Of a stretch of DNA of 64,000 nt, positions 17,501 through 29,600 are shown one piece after another. The position numbers and the translations under genes are program-made. The notes under the pieces are model-generated. The model saw nothing but the letters and a program-made list of their open reading frames with translations. It searched no databases and was not told the origin of the DNA. The stretch is from Atriophallophorus winterbourni (taxonomy: Eukaryota > Platyhelminthes > Trematoda > Plagiorchiida > Microphallidae). Within the stretch, counting starts at the first letter, position 1; each line of letters opens with the position of its first letter. Location of the stretch: contig JACCGJ010014862.1 of assembly GCA_013407085.1 (NCBI GenBank), positions 1 through 64,000 on the forward strand, read 5' to 3'.

Positions 17501-18560
17501 TAGACAGCAAACATACATGGTTTGAATTTTGCTTCAGCGTTCATGATTATATATAGTAACTTAAGGTTGTGTTCCATTTTTGACAGCAGCATCAATTGGT
17601 GCCCTTTATTATCCTCTCGAATAAGTGAAGTCACTTTTTTGCGTAACATACGGAAATGTTGACAGGAAATATTTTTTAGGCTTCATGCTGCTCGCTTCAG
17701 CACTACCTACTTTTTGTTCCGCTGCGGACAACAAAAAAATTTCATGTTCGGAACTTTTAGGAACGATATGTGAGTTCTCGTCTATCTTCAGTTTCAGAAA
17801 ATCTACAAGTTCGGCCCATTATTTAGTCCGTCTGCCAATGCAGAATCTGCACCAGCGATTGACTTAGGGTTAATTTATCTACCCGGCGAATCACCTCATT
17901 CAGAGCAAGAGATTGATTAGTACTGTAAACATAGTCAAACACAAGCACTGAATGGTCACTAAGACCCAGCGTATCCTGGAATCCGATCGCTTCGACAGAT
18001 TGTTCTTCCGTTGTTAACACCAAATCCAAGACGGTGAGAACCTCTTCTCCGGGTGCATTCGTGAACATGGTTGTATAAAGGGACTGAATCTGGTTCCTAT
18101 CCAAACTTTATTTTGCTGAGTCCCTTAGGGTTGAGGAGTAACTAATCCCGTCGAACACATGCCCGTTTTACTCACCATCTGCCCGGTTATCTGGGCAAAT
18201 TTTGGCGTGTTCGAGTTTGATAGTTTTTCTATCGGATCTTTGGCAGTAACCTCTAAATCGGGTATCGACGGTGCCTTTATGACGTTTTTTATCAGTTCAT
18301 TTACTATTTGTATACTGGATTCCAGTTCAGGGGTTTTCGCCTCCGAGGATGACGTTGTTGGTTTGGCCTCGCAAACCTGGCAAACGTAACAAACTCTGGG
18401 GAAATTGTATTCATTAATAATCGCTATCAAATCCGTGGTCAGCGATTTGTCGCATTTTGCATACACTATCAACAAAAAGCGTTACGCATGACAGAACTCA
18501 CCTTAGGACATTTACCGACTTTCGGCAAACCATACACATGCAGCCCGATGCGCTTTGTTT
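14560..18560 (-). mobile_element. CR1-B LINE, minus, split by a nested LINE
   Basis: High to low: 5' UTR and ORF1 start (about 18560-18480; RIGLHVYGLPKVGK), an ORF1 zinc segment CYVCQVC (18125-18475), the endonuclease C-terminus LVLTTEEQS...LGLSDHSVLV (17823-18104), RT N-terminal blocks (KSPGANG; VVPKDWKSSVITPIF; 17082-17433), and RT middle blocks (YLDISKAFDRVNH; IIRLGLCKPVL). The LINE-B insertion follows at 15149-16851. RT then resumes with LRDYLSDRHARLKVNGVL, GVQQGS, LFADDMKMW (near 14960) and AVEMWAHWLRKDIALFDKIY. It carries stops, frameshifts and an endonuclease deletion, and is dead. The copy at 42.4-44.2 kb shares the 5' UTR and ORF1. Confidence 0.85.
15149..16851 (-). mobile_element. 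LINE-B insertion with 11-bp TSD and inverted 5' end
   Basis: Flanked by AGGACTGGTTT at 15149-15159 and 16841-16851. On the minus strand from about 16600 down it reads FRKGRSTVDM, FIDLRKAFD, RRGVKQGCVLA, LFADDAAF (16134-16145), LYGSETWT and [19 protein letters not shown], with one frameshift near 16385 and an in-frame stop near 15970. The 3' UTR extends to 15160. Bases 16601-16840 carry the preceding RT part in the opposite orientation (LFKNKGD, GDCNNYRGISLLNVVGK, ESQCG). The inverted piece ends where the minus-strand piece begins, the usual result of twin priming. Clade not assigned. Confidence 0.88.
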
Positions 18561-18989
18561 TCATCGCGGGGTCATACGCTCAGGATTGTGAGCAGCACTG
18601 TTCTGTGGTGTGTGCACAAGCAGTGGTCCTGTCGAGCGATCGATGTTGAATATCGTGAGCGCAACAAAAAGTGGTGTTCACTAAAATGGGCAAAATCAGA
18701 ATTGAATACGGCGATACGCTTCGGTAGTTGATCGCGCGATGTGGGATATATAATTAGTGGATGGCGAATAATAAGATCTTTCCGATGATGTTACTCCGTT
18801 TGAGGACTCGAGGAACATTAACAGCGTTCCACGAGTGGATCCAACATGAGAAAGACACGATAAATCCGAATTCGCTCGTATTACCGAATACTGCTATGAG
18901 AGTGGTATATCCAGAAAGCTGACTTCGAGAGACTCCGACAAGTTATAATATATCCACGTAGGTAAGTGTAAGAACAGTATATCCTGATA

Positions 18990-20850
18990 ATCAGGAGCTC
19001 AAAATAATGCGATCGCACGGCACGCTTCAGAAAACTGATGCTCTTGCGAGATTATACTCCCAAGTGTACTGCCCGCAACAGCAAGTTGGTTCATCGAACT
19101 CAGTAGAACCTTTGACTGAAACAATAATGGATCAAGTCGTTGTGGAACGACATCTATGGCGACTAAATACGAAGAAATGCACGGGTGAGGACAACATTAT
19201 TCCAGCTATCCTTCGTGTATGTTAGACAGTTTTCGTATGGTCTCGAAGTGATTTTCATCCGGAGTCTTCGCGATGGTTGCTTACCATCCGCATGGAATAT
19301 CTGGCATGATAAAACCAATTTACAAGGGTGGCTGTAGTTCCACCTTAACAAATTACAGGCCTGATAAGCTGCTCCCTGCATCTTGGAAATTATGGAGGGC
19401 ATGCTAACTGAGTGGATCGTGAGTCACCTTGAAACTAATTGGCGTTTATCAGCTGTGCAACATGTGGTTCGCCGAAAAAGTTCTTGTCTGTCAAATTTAC
19501 TCATCACTCTGGGCGATCGTACAACCTCACTTGATCTTCCGTTCATTCCTGCTATATTGATGTAGCAAAGACATTCGATAAGGTAAGCCACAGCCTGCTT
19601 CTGCAAAAGATAACAGGAAACTTATTATCGTGGATAACCGAATATCTGACCGATCGGCATGTGCGAGTCTGCATTGATGGCGTTCTATCAAAAACCAACA
19701 ATGTCACCAGCGGCGTCCCTCAAGGTTCCGTGATCGGGCCTATCCATTTCCTTATTATGAATAAATGATATTGTTCAAGTAGTACGGTGCAACATGGTTC
19801 TTTTTTGACATAAAATATTGAAGTAAATCTGATCGATTGAAGATTGTTTGATGTTGCAGGACGATTTAGATGCCCTGTATTACTGGTCTCAACTAAATCA
19901 GATGCCTTTCAAAATACGTAAATGTAACATCTTTAAACTTGGCCGGGTATACGAGCGTACATATAATCTTGGTCATATAAACTTAACTTGGACCAGCGCT
20001 GAGAGGGATTACTACTAATCCGAAACCGCATTGTCATTGCCAGAAAGTTTTCAACAGGACATGCGGAATGCTGGGCGGTTCTCTTCTAAAACGCTCATCC
20101 GCTTTATAAATACTTATCCATCAAACGATAGGATACATGATCCCCGATTAAGCACTTTGGATGTGTAAAGACATTGAAGTGTAGGATAAAATTTACCAAC
20201 GAGCGACGAACTTAGTTGATGGGGTGCATCACATTTCATACGAAAAGCGAATGGTCATGCTGGGATTGACCGATTTTACACAAAGAAGAGTAAGGAGCAA
20301 CACGATCCTACCACATAAGATACTGCGTATGGAAAATCTTCCTCTCTGCGATTTGATAAAAGTTATTTTCCCTAAGAATACATGGAGTCATTCGTGTTGT
20401 CTCGTTATACCGCTACCAAGACTCGATTGTAGTCTATTGAAGCAACGAGCGGTGTCCCACAACGAAATAACACCGGCTATTCTGAAGTCATGTGCGCTGT
20501 GACCATGTGTCCCACTGTGTGATTTATTCAAACACACAATACATACGGAAATCGTACAATCTGACTGGAAATCGGAGTTATAACACTATTCTGCGAAGGT
20601 GGCAGCGACTCGAATCTGGTCGATTACCGCCCTGTGACGCTCTTTTCAGTGGCATACACAGTATTGCAACGCTTGATGTGAGAAAGTCTTATCAGGTATC
20701 TCTGGTAGCCATGGAATTCGTTCTCAGACACAACTTGGATTTGGTAAAACACGCTCGTACTTGTCTAACTCGCTCATGATTCTAACCCATTGGACGCCAA
20801 CATAAGAGGAAAAAATCCTTACATGCCTGTTACTTAGATATATCTGAAGT
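18990..20850 (+). mobile_element. CR1-like LINE RT relic, plus
   Basis: Frame-broken blocks in order: NTKKCTGEDNIIPAIL, AVVPP with CR1-type pre-RT context, DVAKTFDKVSHSLLLQKI, LTDRHVRVCIDGVLSK, NVTSGVPQGSVIGPIHFL, then TPAILKSCAL (20460-20505) and TQLGFGKTRSYLSNSLM (20730-20780). The repeated RT N-terminal blocks show at least two joined copies. The same family sits in the stomatin intron at 49.3-50.4 kb. No intact YADD/FADD box is seen. Confidence 0.7.
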
Positions 20851-21260
20851 TTCCATCGAGTTAATAACTACCTACTACTTCTGAAGCTGCAGGATGTTGA
20901 CGTCACTGGAAATCTACTAACAAGAAATATGGTGCAGGGTGGCAAGTCGCACTTCACCGACGTCATACTATTTCTACCTTGTATTTTATCGCCTAATATT
21001 CGTTCTTTATGGTCCAAAATTGCTGATAATTCAGAACTGCTCTATTGTAGTTCAACAACACTTACATGGATTGTTACGTCCAATCAGAACTCACCGGCGC
21101 ATATTTGCGAAATCACAGCCCATTAGATTTTTTTGAAAGCAAGTCTTCACATAATATCGTATGTTAAACGAAGAGTCTCCGCATTCAAGCAGCGGTCGTA
21201 TGATATCCAGTTCAGAAGGAGTTAGCCGCCGGTTACGAATGTGCGACGATCCAGCTCATG
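20851..21260. other. Decayed sequence left of Tigger relic
   Basis: No confident feature. A few RT-like residues suggest continued LINE decay. Confidence 0.35.
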
Positions 21261-21285
21261 ATAATATAATATAATATAATATAAC
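21261..21285. repeat. (ATAAT)n microsatellite
   Basis: Five tandem pentamers immediately left of the DNA transposon relic. Confidence 0.9.
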
Positions 21286-21291
21286 AATATA

Positions 21292-22127
21292 CAGTGGAAC
21301 CCACCTACAACGAACTCGTTTTCAACGAATTCTTGGGTTGAACGAACACACCATGATTTCCCAAATAAATTCCTTCTTTGTAAGACTATTTAAAACATTC
21401 GTACAACGAATCTGTTCGTTACGAATCTTGCCTTTTACGAACATTGTACACGTTCCGGACAGCTATGTTTGTTCAATAAAGTTCATACATAGAACGAATT
21501 CGCTTTGTCCTGCATTTAACACACAACGCTCCGTCAAGAGTGGCCTGCAGTGCGCTAAAAATAGAACTGACACAGCTTGGTGAGACACAGGCAGCCTAGC
21601 CTACAATGTGCTAACTGACTCGCAAGCGCGCACAAGAAAATCACGTGAATTCTCTGTGACTGGTAATCACAGACTCAGGACAAATTGCAATCACTCAGGC
21701 AGACATTTCATTCCCTTCTAACAGTTACACGATGGCTGAGAGACAACGAAAACAGTTTAGCCTACAGAAAAAAGGGAAATTTTAGTTAAAGTGGAGAATG
21801 GCCAAATGACAAAATCTGAAATTGCTAAAAAAAATATGGCATAGCAAAATCAACGCTGTCCACCTTTTATAATAAATTTACTATTATTAACATGAACTTG
21901 GATTTAATGTTGTGATCTGTGTGCTGTGGCATCATCTATTCATCAAATGGATTATACACATGCAGAAACACAGAAAGGTAAGGCATTCTTCACTTCTTTA
22001 TTGTTTACACGTGTACAGAAAAACGGCGGCAAAATCACGTCTGTCAATGCGTTTTACTTGCAACGAATTCCGCTTTCAACGAACATTTTACTCTCCCCCA
22101 GAGATTCGTTGTACCCGGGTTCCACTG
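21292..22127 (+). mobile_element. Tigger/pogo-like DNA transposon, deletion derivative
   Basis: Terminal inverted repeats start CAGTGGAACCC at 21292 and, on the other strand, at 22127. TACAACGAA follows in both after a few bases, and the element is flanked by TA on each side. At 21732 the sequence reads MAERQRKQFSLQKKGKF, then KWRMAK and MTKSEIAKK in another frame, the start of a CENP-B/pogo-type helix-turn-helix transposase. The rest of the transposase is missing, so at 836 bp this is a non-autonomous relic. Confidence 0.85.
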
Positions 22128-22134
22128 TATATTG

Positions 22135-22475
22135 AATCCGATTGTCCCACACTCGCGACTCAGCTGTAGACGGCATTTTAGCATGCGAGTTTGTTTTACG
22201 CCATAAAATTTACCCGAGTTTCTTGTGAGCTCCCAAACCATAACAAGCTTAAAAGTAATCCTGATATCTGTTGTCCCTCTACTCATGCATCGACGAAAAC
22301 TATTCACCTTGACCCCCGTGGATCTGCATATGTCACCCACTGTTCAAACGAAAACAATTTCTGCTCTTTGGATTATTATCGAATTCCAGAACTGTTGAGT
22401 ATTTCCCATTATTATTATGTTGTTTTCTATAAATCTATATACTTTTTAAACCATTAAATTTGAACTGAATTGTTG
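22135..22475 (+). mobile_element. CR1-like LINE 3' end
   Basis: It reads FSMRVCFT-like RT tail residues in broken frames and ends tttttaaaccattaaatttg and aactgaattg. This is the same terminus as the element ending at 35234 (gaccattaaattgaattg). The Tigger relic may have landed in this LINE. Confidence 0.65.
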
Positions 22476-23190
22476 GCCAGTGCAGAGTTGGAGCACTGCA
22501 AAAAAAGAGTTATATTTAATCACGACTAGTCCTGTCTATTTAAAGAAAATTATGACGACTTATTTGTAATCTGTCTTACATATGCAAACTTATCCATTTG
22601 GAGCGTCCCTTTACGCAGAATAGTGATGACGTTATATGGATTCGAGAATCAATATTATTTATAAACAATAGTAGTATAGTTAACACATTCAAACTTCAAG
22701 GTACATTATCAATAGACTTTTATTTACTACAAGAAATTTTTGTTTAAATGAGTTTGTTGACTATACTGACTTCTATTTCCGACTAATTTCACTAAATATC
22801 GCAAGGGCTCTGTTGAAAACAGTGTTTTACGTTACACATTACCAATTCAAGTAAGAAATATAGGAATCAATTTTTCATTTTGGTTTTACTTATATGACTC
22901 AACGTTCGCAGCTTAAGCGTATTTACCATGCAACAAAAGTTGGTGTAAATCCTCAGTTGGATCACCAGAAAATGAACAACCTGAACTCAAAATCTTCTTT
23001 TACAGACGAAATTATCATCCATATAAATACCGGTTCTCCCTTCTTTGAGCTACTCAAATTGAAACTGCACGTGACTCGCTTGTTTTAACACTAACAACGA
23101 TTATTTCTTTTTCTGTGTATGTTACTTGTTTAACATTTGGAAATTACCGACAAATTTCACTTTCTTTGTATTTCCCGCATCCGTATAGTT
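22476..23190. other. Intergenic, upstream of CREC gene
   Basis: AT-rich, no gene seen; contains the upstream region of the gene at 23308. Confidence 0.45.
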
Positions 23191-23193
23191 TAA

Positions 23194-23270
23194 CCAATCA
23201 AAATAAGCCACGCGAATAACACGTCTACTTATCGAATTTCATTACCCGCATTCCATTTTTCCCGTATAAT
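23194..23270 (+). promoter_or_regulatory. Candidate CREC gene promoter (CCAAT, TATA)
   Basis: CCAAT at 23194-23198 and TATAAT at 23265-23270, about 40 bases before the ATG at 23308. Position is plausible for a core promoter with a short 5' UTR; motif-based only. Confidence 0.35.
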
Positions 23271-23307
23271 AGACAGTTCACATATTATCAGTCCAAATAA
23301 ACTGAAC

Positions 23308-23642
23308 ATGTTCAAGACAGTCATCATCTTTCTTATATCACCAATATTCGCCGACGACTTTGCAAATTTTGACACAATCCCAGACGTTTCGTTACCACCA
23401 CAAGATGATTTTCAGTTTTCCTACGAATCAACTTCCCTTCATTACGATGAGTTCGGTCAACATAACGCACAATATGATCACGAGTTGCTGACCGGTTCCA
23501 TTCAAGGCGCACAATACTTCAAACAGCTGGAACCCGAAGAGGCGAAGATCCGTTTAGGGCAACTGTTCAACAAAATGGACGCAAATTCAGATGGACAGTT
23601 GGACAAACAAGAAGTAGTTGATTGGATAGTGCAATCATTCAA
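23308..23642 (+). CDS. CREC exon 1: signal peptide and EF-hand 1
   Basis: Starts at the ATG that opens the signal peptide. Donor GTATGT at 23643. It contains EF1 [12 protein letters not shown] and ends VQSFK with the Lys codon split (AA). Confidence 0.9.
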
Positions 23643-26600
23643 GTATGTTGGTTGCTCGAATAATTTCACCCAACGTCATTTGGCCAGACTAAATTAACTC
23701 CACAAATTGAATTGTTTTTATTATGCTACTTACTTCAATTGTGTAAGTGAAGGGGTGTGAGCACCACAATATATTGTTCGTTTATAAGTTCCTCGAACGC
23801 TTGGTCAGAAGTCGATTTGTGATTCTGTATTTGAACATCGTGGTTCTTTATAAGAACCCTATGCAACAGTGCCGTACAAGTATAATTTTGCCTAATTTTT
23901 TATGTTGCAGCAAACACTCAACTGATATTCTACTGTTTCATGTATATAATTAAATCTGACTTTTAAAAATGGTATTACGAGCTTTATGTGACTAGTGTTT
24001 TTAATAATGCTCTCTTTTTTTGGAAAATTTTGTCGTTGTCTTTTCAAAGGTCGTAATATTTTTTTGAATTGAAATCCGATTGTGGAGATGTAGAATTACA
24101 TCTGGTCAAATGAGTTCAAACCGCATTTCATGTATTCACCTCCATTACGTTGTTCACATAGGCTCCGTGTGCACTCGGTCCAACATTAACCACGACAACC
24201 AACTTGCATTTCGCATCCGCTTGACCAGTGTGCCCTTATTCATATTCACCCTAGAATCCCAAATCTGTAAAGATCACCGATTAGCCAAACATGTTTATTA
24301 AGCGTGTTTTAAAAAATCCAATCTTGACCACATTGGAGTGCAATCGGTTAGAGTAGTTTTTGGGTAACGTTTCACTTCTGACACAGAAGCTTCGTCAGAC
24401 CAAGGGTGATAGTCAGGACAGGGAACATGATTAAGTAGCAGTCAACCCACCACCACTTATTTGACCTTACTGCTAAACAGCCTATAGTACGCCTACAGTG
24501 TGCCACGTCTCGTTGGAATGAACTTGACCGTATTCACATGTATTAGATTGATGTGGATACACATTAGTAGGCAAAATTGACAAATGATCCTGGTCATACC
24601 TACGTAACTTGACGTCTTCTAGGCTTACTATAGGCTGCTTAGCGGCAAGGTCAAAACAGAGACAGTGGGTTGAATGAAACTTAGTCGGTTTCCTATCAAG
24701 ATCCTCACACTTGGTCAGACGAAGCATCTGTGTCGTAAGCGAATGTTTACCAATAACTTTTAATACCGATTGCATACCAAAATTATTTCCATTATGAATA
24801 CACAATCGACCCCAAACGTATTCCCGTCAATTATGCACGTTTAACATTTACAGGCAAATCCCGTTACCACAACTCTGTACTGAACATGTATGTCCCGGTG
24901 CCTCCTGATCTTGTGGGGCCAGGGGGTGATGTTCTGCATATCATCTGGGACAGCTAAAATTACATGTGCAATATCCATCGTGTTATCCTTGGAGCAACTC
25001 TAAAATCAGATGATATATCATGTGTGCAGATGTTAGAATTTTCTCTCTCTTTCACCTAGTTAGCTAGAATTCCATTGGGCATTTTAAGTTCATTCATCGC
25101 GAGAAATTTGATTTATTTAAAATAGTATGAAAAACATAATATGCAATATCGTCATTTAAAGAAAAGTAAAGTTGAAGAACGGATTCCGAAGAACAAATAA
25201 TACCTAGTGAAATAAGCACTCAGGGAAAAGCAGACTTCCTAATATTAGAAAGCCGTTTGCAAAACACATCACTTTAGTCCATTGTAATTTGCATTTTTCT
25301 AAAAGAAATTTAGATCGAGAGTCCGCTCAGCCGAAGTTTAAAGAATATGACTCGAACAACGATGGATTCCTGACTTGGGATGAGTACACAGCGAAGCTGT
25401 ACGGATATTCCCCAAATGAACTGTCCCATTTGGAAAACGACGCTGGGGCAGATACTAAAGAATTCATGAAGGTAGGTGCTGAGAAAATAATCACGTATTT
25501 TCTATTCACATCAAAGGACAAATATTGACATTCACCCGCTTTCCATCATCATCATCAGAGACAGCGTTACACCGGTAGCGCGTACCGAATGCTTAACTGC
25601 CACACAACCATGAAAAAGTAAAATCCTAAAAGATGGGGAAGGGTGGGACATAAATAGCTACGGATTCTATAGAAGAGTAAGCACAAACAAACGGGGTAGA
25701 GGTGCCTACACCTCGAATGGAACATGCATTCAAACAAGTTTTCGTGAACGAGGAGAGCGACATCAGCATGGCAGCTTCCTTGCGGCTTTCACTGTCATGC
25801 ATCATAACAAGCTTTTCTCGTCACTCCGCTTGACAACATACAAGGCTAAGCAAACACTCCAAGAAGATGCTTAGTGTAAGACCGCCATTGAACACGGTTT
25901 CGGGACATATCCTGAAGCGTAACTAGCCATTGCGATATCTGATCGCGGGGATACCAGCCTGGAAGACGCGCTGCGCCGACTTTGGAAAGGTTACTAGTAA
26001 GGTTTTTTACAGCTTATGCCATGTGACGGTCAATCTGGATGTTGTGTCGCAAAAAGAATCTGTTTCGGAAGTCAGTGGTCCGGCATCCGTAAAACGTGAC
26101 CCAACCAGCGTAACCTATGCAGGTTGATTTGCTTCTCTATATCAACATTACTACCGAACAGCTTATTTCGGAGAGCATCGGTGCGCATGCGATTGTAACA
26201 GCTAACTCCTCGAATGTTGCGGAGACATCGGTTGTCAAATACTTGGAGACGCTTGATGTGTTCTTTACGTAGGGTCCAGGTTTCGCACCCATAAATTAAC
26301 ACAGCCCGAACTATCGCTTTATAGACTCTACCCTTGAGTAACAGACCCACAAGGCAGCGGGTTAGGTTATGACCGTGCTCATCTGACCTCTATCCATTGA
26401 CCTTCCTCGTATGAGTGACTCTGAAGGTGCTCGGAGAGCACCACCCAGCATAGCTCAATGGGTCATAGAGGTACACAAACCATCGAACCACGGTAAGGTC
26501 CAGTCTCAGCGCGATGGGTTCAGTCTCAGCGCGATGGAGGAGTCCAAGTCGACCATAAATGGCCAAACTAGCGTTGGCTCACAAACAAATTCATTTATTC

Positions 26601-29600
26601 TCATGAACTACAAATTGTCATAAAAAAAGTTTTATCAAAAGGGTTTTTCATTATCACGATTCAAGATTCAAGATTCAGGAATATAATAAATATTAACCTA
26701 GAGCTGAAGTAATAAAACTTTTTCAATAAATCTTTTTTATTATTTTTCTTGATCATATCGATGTCTCAAAATAAATAATAATCCGAAAGCTCGACTAAAT
26801 CGTGAACGTTTTCGATGGCTATGCAACTTCGTTGATATGAACCTACATTGTAAATGGCACCCGTTCAAAAGCCCTCTATATTATTACTGAACGTCAATAG
26901 CCATTTCTTCAATTGCCTGCTTTGAATTCGACGTATTATCTGCATCGAGATTTAAATGAGTTAAACTTAAAAGTTTTAGCGTCACCAGTAGAATACCAAG
27001 TAGCTTCCTTACTAATTGATGAAATGCTCTTTTTCACCAAAAGGATATATTTTAAAATGTATGTACAATATTACTGCTAAAATGTTGCGAAATAACTGAT
27101 AAACGGAGTAACAACTTATTCATTACTAATACATTTCATTGCAGGTGGTTCAAGATGAAAAATTTAAATTTGAAACAGCCGATGTCGACCAGGATGGCAA
27201 ATTGAACGAGACGGAATTTGTTGCATTTGAACATCCTCACAATTACCAGCACATGGCGCCGTATGAGATATCCCACACACTAAAAGACTTTGACAAAAAT
27301 AACGATGGCCTGATAAGCATGCAGGAATATTTGGTGGACGGTAAATCACATAAATGTCTAAACATTTATACTACTCCACATGGCTATTTTCAATTTTTGG
27401 AATATTTGCGCAATAATTCATAAAATATTATACTTGCTTCCGAAAATAGGAAGTAAAAGGAACGCCACGCAAACAGTGTGTTTTCACAGCTATAAAAATA
27501 ACTTCATACTGTGGTTTATCATCGCTAATAGTATTGAACTTTGACTAACGAATCTGGACAAGGAAGCAGCTTTGAAGCGATTATATTGGCTATGTGATCA
27601 TGTCACGTCACATTTAAGGGAAGATCGCAAGTTCACGGGAATGCGAAAGAATTCTAACCTTCTCTAGAAAGTTGTAACTGAGCGGCAGAGGGTGTTACCT
27701 GCTGTCTTCTCTGTACAAATCCTGAATGGATTAGTTTATTCAGACCAATACACTGCTGATGCTTTTGCAACATTTTAATCTCTTGTTTTGAATCATAAGC
27801 GACGCATCGAAAATCAAGTCTGGACGAGATCACCATAATTGGATTCATTACGTTAAGTATTCTCTCATCATAATCATCATGATCATCGTCATCATCATGA
27901 AGCACAAGTCTGGGGCCAGACAAAGTGCCAAACAATATGAAGCAGGAAAAGCAGCTAATCAAGCGCGTGAAAAAAGGGAAAGCGGAATATGCAAAAGCAA
28001 ATGCAGAAAAGCAGCTTGTTTTTGTGATTTCGTTGTTTTGTTTTTCCATCAAATATTATATAAAATAAGATACCGGACAAAATATTAAGTTACACATGAT
28101 AAAATACACTGGCGCCACTGACTTTTGTTTGCAGCCATATCTCGTAAGGTTTCTAGCCAACGATTAAGTGGATCTTTTGTGCCCCACCCAGGCAAACGAA
28201 TATGCCCCACTGAGCCTAGCCCTACAGTAAGTTATTTAATCCCGACGCGCCACGTCATGGACTGGCCTCTCGATCGCTTCTCCCGGCTTCTACTAGACTC
28301 TGCGTATGAGGTGCGGTATGGCGATGAGGCATTCCTAAAGCATGTCCCATCTATCGCAAACGAGCAAGCATCAACATTTCTCTCAGCCTGTGGCTTCTTG
28401 GTCCTAACGTCCGTTTGCAAACATTTATATTTGTAACGCGATGCTGCCATACGCTGGCAATGGGTGTCAAAAACATAAAGCCGACGGACATATTCAGATC
28501 GGATAAACCAGGTTTCGTAGCCAAAATGTATTGTAACACGCACCACTGCGTTGTACAATCGTCACGCCGACGCCACGAATGGCGAAGGTTAGCAAACACT
28601 ACACCCGCGTTGTGAGATCTCGTGCTCGGGTGAGTGTTTTACACTTGTTAGGCGCAAAGCACATACTACACCATTAAGCTCTGAGTGCCAGGCGGTCCAG
28701 GGATTGTTGCATTATATGAGAGTCATCACCTAAAAGTGCAATATCATCCGCATACTCTAGATCGGTAGCTCTCTCACCCTACAGAAGTTCAACACCTGCG
28801 CCCACCAGACCAGCTAAAGCTTTCCTTAGGACAACGTCCATCGCGAAATTAAAAAGTAACGGCGAGATATAGCAGCCCTGCAGCGCCCCGCTGGAGATAT
28901 TCAAGAAGGACGACAATTGTCCATACGCTCGAACCCTGCCCGATGTTTGGCAATATAATGCTTTCAGGATCTAAACATATTTTTCGGGCACTCCATGTCT
29001 CAGCATACTGTTCCAAAGACGTTCGCGATCGATTTAATTTAATGCCGCTCGGATGCCTAGGAATACCACGATAGTTGGCCTACGAAATGCGTGGCGTTGT
29101 TCCAGTAACTGACGGAGTGTGAAGATTTGATCTGTACACCGTTGATCGGCACGAAACCCGCGTTGCTCCTCACAGATTTGCTCTTCCGCTTTGGTACCCA
29201 ACCGATGAAACAAGATGGAGGCCAGTATTTTAGGAGCTGCTGAAATGTGACTGAAATCCTGATGCTTTTCACAGGAATCGCGCCGTCCTTTTATGAAAAT
29301 TGGAGCAATTACTGATTCTCTTCAAGGGATCGGAACGCGTTCTCTCAGCCCAAATGTTGACGACCAGAGCTTGAAATTCCCAAACTAGAGCGAAAGCACC
29401 ATCCATGAATAATGGCGGTATCAAGGCATCAGCACATGATATCCGATGGCGCTTAAGATTCCGGAGTACAATTTAAATCTCTGATTGAGTGGGAACCTCG
29501 AAAGAAATCGACCATGGTGTACAGTGTTCCGTATCGTCGAAATCAGTGCGTGCAGAAGGCCAGTTAAACGGTGTCTCAAAATGTGCCCATCACTCTATGC

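Noticed and set aside
28125..28436. Exon-like frame in CREC intron 3 with CAG acceptor and GTAAG donor
   Set aside because: The minus strand here reads the LINE-C C-terminus, and exon 3 joins exon 4 perfectly in phase without it.
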